64,000 bases of DNA from Lysobacteraceae bacterium (lineage in GTDB: Bacteria > Pseudomonadota > Gammaproteobacteria > Xanthomonadales > Xanthomonadaceae): assembly GCA_026005075.1 (NCBI GenBank), contig BPKJ01000003.1, forward strand, positions 1-64,000, given 5' to 3'. The position numbers and the translations under genes are program-made. The notes under the pieces are model-generated. The model saw nothing but the letters and a program-made list of their open reading frames with translations. It had not been told where the DNA came from and made no database searches. Positions 59,787 through 64,000 of the stretch are shown one piece after another; position 1 is the stretch's first letter, and each line of letters begins with the position of its first letter.

Positions 59787-60266
59787 ATGGCACTGGCCTG
59801 GATCGGCCTTGGCAGCAACCAGGATGATCCTGCGGCGCGGCTGCACGAGGCACTGCACCGGCTGCAGCAGGTGCGTGGGATCTCGCTGCGCGGCGTCTCG
59901 CCGTTCTACCGCTCCCCGCCGTGGGGGCCGGTGCCGCAGCCCGATTTCGTCAATGCGGTCGCCGAGATCGATGGCCGCCTCGCGCCCGAGGCGATGCTCG
60001 AGGCCCTGCTCGGCATCGAGCGGGCGATGGGCCGGGAGCGCGGCGTACGCTGGGGGCCGCGGCGCATCGATCTCGACCTTCTGCACATGGAGGGATGCCG
60101 CCGGGATGGGGTCGGACTGCAGTTGCCGCATCCAAGGCTGGCCGAGCGTGCCTTCGTCCTGAGGCCGTGGCTGGACCTGCGGCCGGAACTCGTGGTCCCG
60201 GGCCTCGGGCCTCTCGCCGCGCTGCTGGAAAAGGTGGATTGCTCGAAACTGCTGCCGCTACCCTAG
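59787..60266 (+). CDS. folK: 2-amino-4-hydroxy-6-hydroxymethyldihydropteridine pyrophosphokinase
   Basis: AWIGLGSNQDDPAARLHEALHRL; VSPFYRSPPWGPVPQPDFVNAVAEI; LLGIERAMGRERGVRWGPRRIDLDLL; LPHPRLAERAFVLRPW. Confidence 0.97.
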   Translation: MALAWIGLGSNQDDPAARLHEALHRLQQVRGISLRGVSPFYRSPPWGPVPQPDFVNAVAEIDGRLAPEAMLEALLGIERAMGRERGVRWGPRRIDLDLLHMEGCRRDGVGLQLPHPRLAERAFVLRPWLDLRPELVVPGLGPLAALLEKVDCSKLLPLP

Positions 60267-60290
60267 GCCATTCCCTCGTCGAGCCCTGCC

Positions 60291-61118
60291 ATGTACAACG
60301 CCAGACCCGGAGAGACCGAGCCGCCGGTCACCGTGCCTTCGCTTCGCCAGCGCAAGGCCCGCGGCGAGCGGCTGTCGATGGTGACCTGCTACGACGCCAG
60401 CTTCGCCGCCCGGCTGGAGGCCGCGGGGGTGGAGCTCATCCTCGTCGGCGACTCGCTGGGCATGGTGGTGCAGGGGCACCGTCATACGCTCGGTGTCACC
60501 GTCGACCACATGGTCTATCACAGTGCGGCGGTCGCGCGTGGTGCGCGCCGGCCGCTGTTGATCGTCGATCTGCCCTACCAGGCCGCGGCGACCCCCGAAC
60601 GGGCCCTGCACGCCGCAGCCAGGCTGCAGGCCGAGGGCAATGCCGCGATGGTCAAGCTCGAGGGCGGTGCCGGGCACGTGCTGGATGCGATCCGCTTCCT
60701 CGTCGAGCGCGACATCCCGGTTTGCGGCCACCTCGGCCTGACTCCGCAGTCGGTCCATCGGCTCGGCGGTTTCCGCCTTCAGGGGCGCGAGCCCGATGCC
60801 GCCCGGCTCCTTCGTGAACAGGCGCTCGCGGTGCAGCAGGCGGGGGCAGAACTGCTGGTGCTGGAGTGCGTGCCCTCGGCCCTTGCCACCGAGATCACCG
60901 CCCTCCTCGAGATACCCACCATCGGCATCGGTGCCGGCCCGGGCTGCGACGGTCAGGTGCTGGTGATGCACGACCTGCTCGGCGTCACCCCCGGCCGGCG
61001 GCCGCGTTTCGTGCGCGATTTCCTCGCCGAGGGTGGATCCGTCGAAGGGGCCTTTCGCCGCTTCGTCGAGGCCGTGCGCGAGGGCAGCTTCCCGGGCCCG
61101 GAGCACAGCTATGAATGA
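60291..61118 (+). CDS. panB: 3-methyl-2-oxobutanoate hydroxymethyltransferase
   Basis: [76 protein letters not shown]. Confidence 0.98.
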   Translation: MYNARPGETEPPVTVPSLRQRKARGERLSMVTCYDASFAARLEAAGVELILVGDSLGMVVQGHRHTLGVTVDHMVYHSAAVARGARRPLLIVDLPYQAAATPERALHAAARLQAEGNAAMVKLEGGAGHVLDAIRFLVERDIPVCGHLGLTPQSVHRLGGFRLQGREPDAARLLREQALAVQQAGAELLVLECVPSALATEITALLEIPTIGIGAGPGCDGQVLVMHDLLGVTPGRRPRFVRDFLAEGGSVEGAFRRFVEAVREGSFPGPEHSYE

Positions 61119-61998
61119 GTCGGCACCGGCAGGGCTCGCGGTGGTCCGCGAGGTGCCGGCGCTGCGGGCCGCCGTGGCGGCCTGGCGTCGGCAGGGGGCG
61201 CGGATCGCCTTCGTGCCGACGATGGGCAACCTGCACGCCGGCCACTTCGCCCTGGTCGAGGAGGCACGCAGGCAGGCCGACCGGGTGGTGGCCAGCATCT
61301 TCGTCAACCCGACCCAGTTCGGGCCGAGCGAGGACTTCCAGCGCTACCCGCGCACGCCCGAGCAGGACGCGCAGGGGCTGGCCCGGGTCGGCTGCGACCT
61401 GCTGTTCCTGCCCGACGTCGAAACGCTCTATCCGCTTGGCGTCGAGCGCAGCGTCCGCATCGTGGTCCCGGATCTTGCCGATGTGCTCTGCGGGGCCCAT
61501 CGGCCGGGTCATTTCGCCGGCGTGGCGACCGTGGTGGCGAGGCTTTTCAACCTGGTGCAGCCGGACGTCGCGGTGTTCGGCCGCAAGGACCTTCAGCAAC
61601 TGCAGCTGATCCGGCACCTCGTGGCGGACCTGGCCTTCCCGGTGCGCATCCTCGGCGTGCCCACCCGACGCGAGGCGGACGGTCTGGCCCTGAGTTCCCG
61701 CAACCAGTACCTCGACGCCGAGCAGCGCCAGCGGGCACCGGCGCTCTACCGTGCCCTGCGCGGCCTGCTGACCGAGGTCCGGGCAGGGGTGGCGGTCGGT
61801 CGCGCCGAGCGCGCGGCGGCCGAGGCCCTGGCTGCGCAGGGCTTCGAGGTCGACTACGTCGCCGTGCGCAGGGAGTCGGCCCTGCATTCCCCGGTTGTTG
61901 CATTCGAGCAACAACCGGATCTGGTCGCGCTGGGGGCGGCGCGGCTGGGAACCACCCGTCTCATCGACAATGTGGCCCTGGCCGAGTTGGAGGATTGA
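61111..61998 (+). CDS. panC: Pantothenate synthetase
   Basis: [78 protein letters not shown]. Confidence 0.97.
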   Translation: MNESAPAGLAVVREVPALRAAVAAWRRQGARIAFVPTMGNLHAGHFALVEEARRQADRVVASIFVNPTQFGPSEDFQRYPRTPEQDAQGLARVGCDLLFLPDVETLYPLGVERSVRIVVPDLADVLCGAHRPGHFAGVATVVARLFNLVQPDVAVFGRKDLQQLQLIRHLVADLAFPVRILGVPTRREADGLALSSRNQYLDAEQRQRAPALYRALRGLLTEVRAGVAVGRAERAAAEALAAQGFEVDYVAVRRESALHSPVVAFEQQPDLVALGAARLGTTRLIDNVALAELED

Positions 61999-62062
61999 GG
62001 CCGCTGTCTCAGGATCGCCACGGGGTGTTGCGCAAGACCTACAGCTGGGGTAAGCTTGTCTC

Positions 62063-62167
62063 GCCCTCGGAGCCACGCGCGGCGCGCGACCCCGGGGGCA
62101 GCAGGGCGCATTGTCTTGGTATCGTCACTCCGAAGGTTTCCCCGGGTCTCGCCCGGGGATTTTTTTG
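62063..62167 (+). ncRNA. Candidate small RNA ending in intrinsic terminator
   Basis: TTGCGC-N17-TAAGCT promoter-like element (62028-62056) about 85 nt before CCCCGGG-TCTCG-CCCGGGG-AT7 hairpin; no ORF supported. Confidence 0.3.
62140..62166 (+). terminator. Intrinsic terminator
   Basis: CCCCGGG-TCTCG-CCCGGGG followed by ATTTTTTT. Confidence 0.85.
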
Positions 62168-62321
62168 CTCGCACGCCGCCGGGCAGGACGCTGTTGCCGC
62201 GGGGCTACAGGCCGCGGTCCTCGCGGACACGGGGAACTCGTTGCCGGATCCGGGCCCACCCGTAGCATTGCGGTGACATGGGTGATGGCATGATGGTGGC
62301 CCACCCTCCGCCGGATGCATC

Positions 62322-64000
62322 ATGCCTGCCGCTCCCCTTCCCGGAGACGAAAGTGACCGCCTCGCAGCGCTGAGGGCACTGGAACTGCTGGATACCCCTC
62401 CCGAGCCGGAGCTGGACGCCATCGCCCGTGCCGCGGCGGCGGTCTGCGATACCCCCGTGGCCCTGGTCAGCCTCGTCGATGCGGACCGGCAGTGGTTCAA
62501 GGCCAACGTCGGCTTCGAGGGCATCGACGAGACGCCGCGGGAGTTCGCCTTCTGTGCCCATGCCATCCTCTCGGCCGAGCTGCTCGAGGTCAAGGATGCA
62601 ACGCGTGATCCCCGGTTTGCCGACAACCCGCTGGTCCTCGGGCCACCACAGATCCGCTTCTATGCCGGGATGCCACTGACCCTGTCCACGGGCCATCGGA
62701 TCGGCACCCTGTGCGTCATCGACCGTCGGGCCCGACGCCTTGCCCCGAGACAGCACCGGGCGCTCGCAGCCCTGGCACAGGCCGCGCGCTGCCTCCTCGA
62801 AGGCCGTTCCCGTCAGCGTCAGGAAATCCGAGAACCGTTCCTGCACCTGATGAGGCTGAGCGATGTCGTGCGCTGCACCTCGCATGCGGTCATCGTCACC
62901 GACGCGGGTGGTCGCACGATCTGGGTCAACGACGGCTTCACGGCCCTGACCGGCTATGCGCCCGAGGACATCCTTGGGCGCAAGCCTGGCGCTCTGCTGC
63001 AGTGTCCGGAGACCTCCGTCGAAGCAGTCGATGCCATCCGCGCGGCATTGCGACGCGGCGAGGGCTGTCGGCTGGACATCCTGAACAAGACGAAGGATGC
63101 ACGGAAGATCTGGCTCGATCTCGAGATCCAGCCGGTCCGCGACGCTTCCGGAGCGGTTTCGGGCTTCGTCGCGATCGAATCGGACATCACCGACCGCAAG
63201 GCGCAGGAGCTGACGCTGCGGCAGAGCGAGGCCATGCTGGCCAGCATCGGCGATCTGGCGCAGGTGGGGGGCTGGGTGCTGGAACTGGACGGGAGCGGGC
63301 CGATCTGGAGTGACGAGACCTGCCGGATCCACGGGGTTCCGCCGGGCTATCGACCTGGCCTGGACGAGGCCATCCAGTTCTACGCGCCGGAGGCACGGCC
63401 GGCCATCCAGGCGGCGGTCGAGCGTGGCATGCGCGAGGGCACCCCCTGGGATCTCGAGCTGCCTTTCGTCACCCGCGACGGTCGCTCGATCTGGGTGCGG
63501 GCGATGGGCCGCGTCGAGTTCGAGGACGGGCGACCTGTCCGGCTCTACGGTGCGTTCCAGGACATCACCCAGCGGCGTCGCGTCGAGGCCAAGCTGCGCG
63601 AGGAACACGAGCTGCTGCAGGTCACGCTGAGGTCCATTGCCGAGGCGGTGATCACCACCGATGCCCAAGGTCTGGTCACGTGGCTCAATCCGGTGGCCGA
63701 GCGCCTGACCGGATGGGCGGCCGCCAAGGCTTCTGGCAAGCCGGTTGCGGCGGTGCTCGCACTGGTCGACGAGGACTCGCGCAGGCCGCTTCCGGACCCG
63801 GTGGCCGAGGCGCTGAGCGTGTCCCGCGTGGTGCAGGTCGAGGGGCGCGCGGTGCTGGTGGGGCGGGGGGGAGACGAATGTGCGGTGGAGAGCTCTGCCG
63901 CACCGATCGTCGATGGCGACGGCAGCCTGCTGGGCGCGGTGCTCGTGCTCCGTGACGTCACCGAACAGCGCCGGTTCAACCGTGAGATGCGTTTTCGGGC
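62322..64000 (+). CDS. GAF + multi-PAS sensor protein, incomplete at right edge (probable signalling enzyme, output domain outside window)
   Basis: Not in ORF track because no stop in window; MPAAPLPGDESDRLAALRALELLDTPPEPELDAIARAAAAVCDTPVALVSLVDADRQWFKANVGF GAF; then PAS modules (HAVIVTDAGGRTIWVNDGFTALTGY; AVITTDAQGLVTWLNPVAERLTGW). Confidence 0.88.
   Translation, partial: MPAAPLPGDESDRLAALRALELLDTPPEPELDAIARAAAAVCDTPVALVSLVDADRQWFKANVGFEGIDETPREFAFCAHAILSAELLEVKDATRDPRFADNPLVLGPPQIRFYAGMPLTLSTGHRIGTLCVIDRRARRLAPRQHRALAALAQAARCLLEGRSRQRQEIREPFLHLMRLSDVVRCTSHAVIVTDAGGRTIWVNDGFTALTGYAPEDILGRKPGALLQCPETSVEAVDAIRAALRRGEGCRLDILNKTKDARKIWLDLEIQPVRDASGAVSGFVAIESDITDRKAQELTLRQSEAMLASIGDLAQVGGWVLELDGSGPIWSDETCRIHGVPPGYRPGLDEAIQFYAPEARPAIQAAVERGMREGTPWDLELPFVTRDGRSIWVRAMGRVEFEDGRPVRLYGAFQDITQRRRVEAKLREEHELLQVTLRSIAEAVITTDAQGLVTWLNPVAERLTGWAAAKASGKPVAAVLALVDEDSRRPLPDPVAEALSVSRVVQVEGRAVLVGRGGDECAVESSAAPIVDGDGSLLGAVLVLRDVTEQRRFNREMRFR

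Noticed and set aside
61999-62140. Degenerate panD after panC
   Set aside because: Brief resemblance of LRKTYSWGKL to a PanD N-terminus does not extend; treated as chance.

Overview
High-GC bacterial chromosome segment. Gene order and protein families point to Gammaproteobacteria, probably Lysobacterales/Xanthomonadales-like. The window is mostly core genome: an mdeA/mdeR-like pair, minCDE, a NarL-type two-component system, a GldFG-like ABC system, cmk-rpsA-ihfB-lapAB-polysaccharide initiation-galU, tldD/darP/tldE, LPS-core genes (GT9, KdkA), moaC, ffs, dnaX-ybaB-recR, phoBR-ppk-ppx, a BepA-like protease, NAD-isocitrate dehydrogenase, PhoH, gcvR/dapA/bamC-like, fdxA, and pcnB-folK-panBC. A GAF/PAS sensor protein runs off the right edge. 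RNA genes: tRNA-Ser(CGA), tRNA-Ser(GGA), tRNA-Glu(CTC) and the SRP RNA. I saw no CRISPR array, rRNA, prophage or transposase. I did not find a clearly new multi-gene system. Items most worth a second look: two apparent 1-nt frameshifts (mdeA-like C-terminus; G8 run in the GNAT gene before minC); a mutually exclusive terminator/anti-terminator-like leader before rpsA; a triple Pho-box-like site upstream of phoB; a truncated B12-binding (radical-SAM-type) protein; a COG2521-like methyltransferase; a WYxP-type module shared by two secreted proteins flanking icd; a small exported protein translationally coupled to a secreted HExxH protein; and a possible sRNA after panC. All family calls come from reading the sequences; no database search was run.
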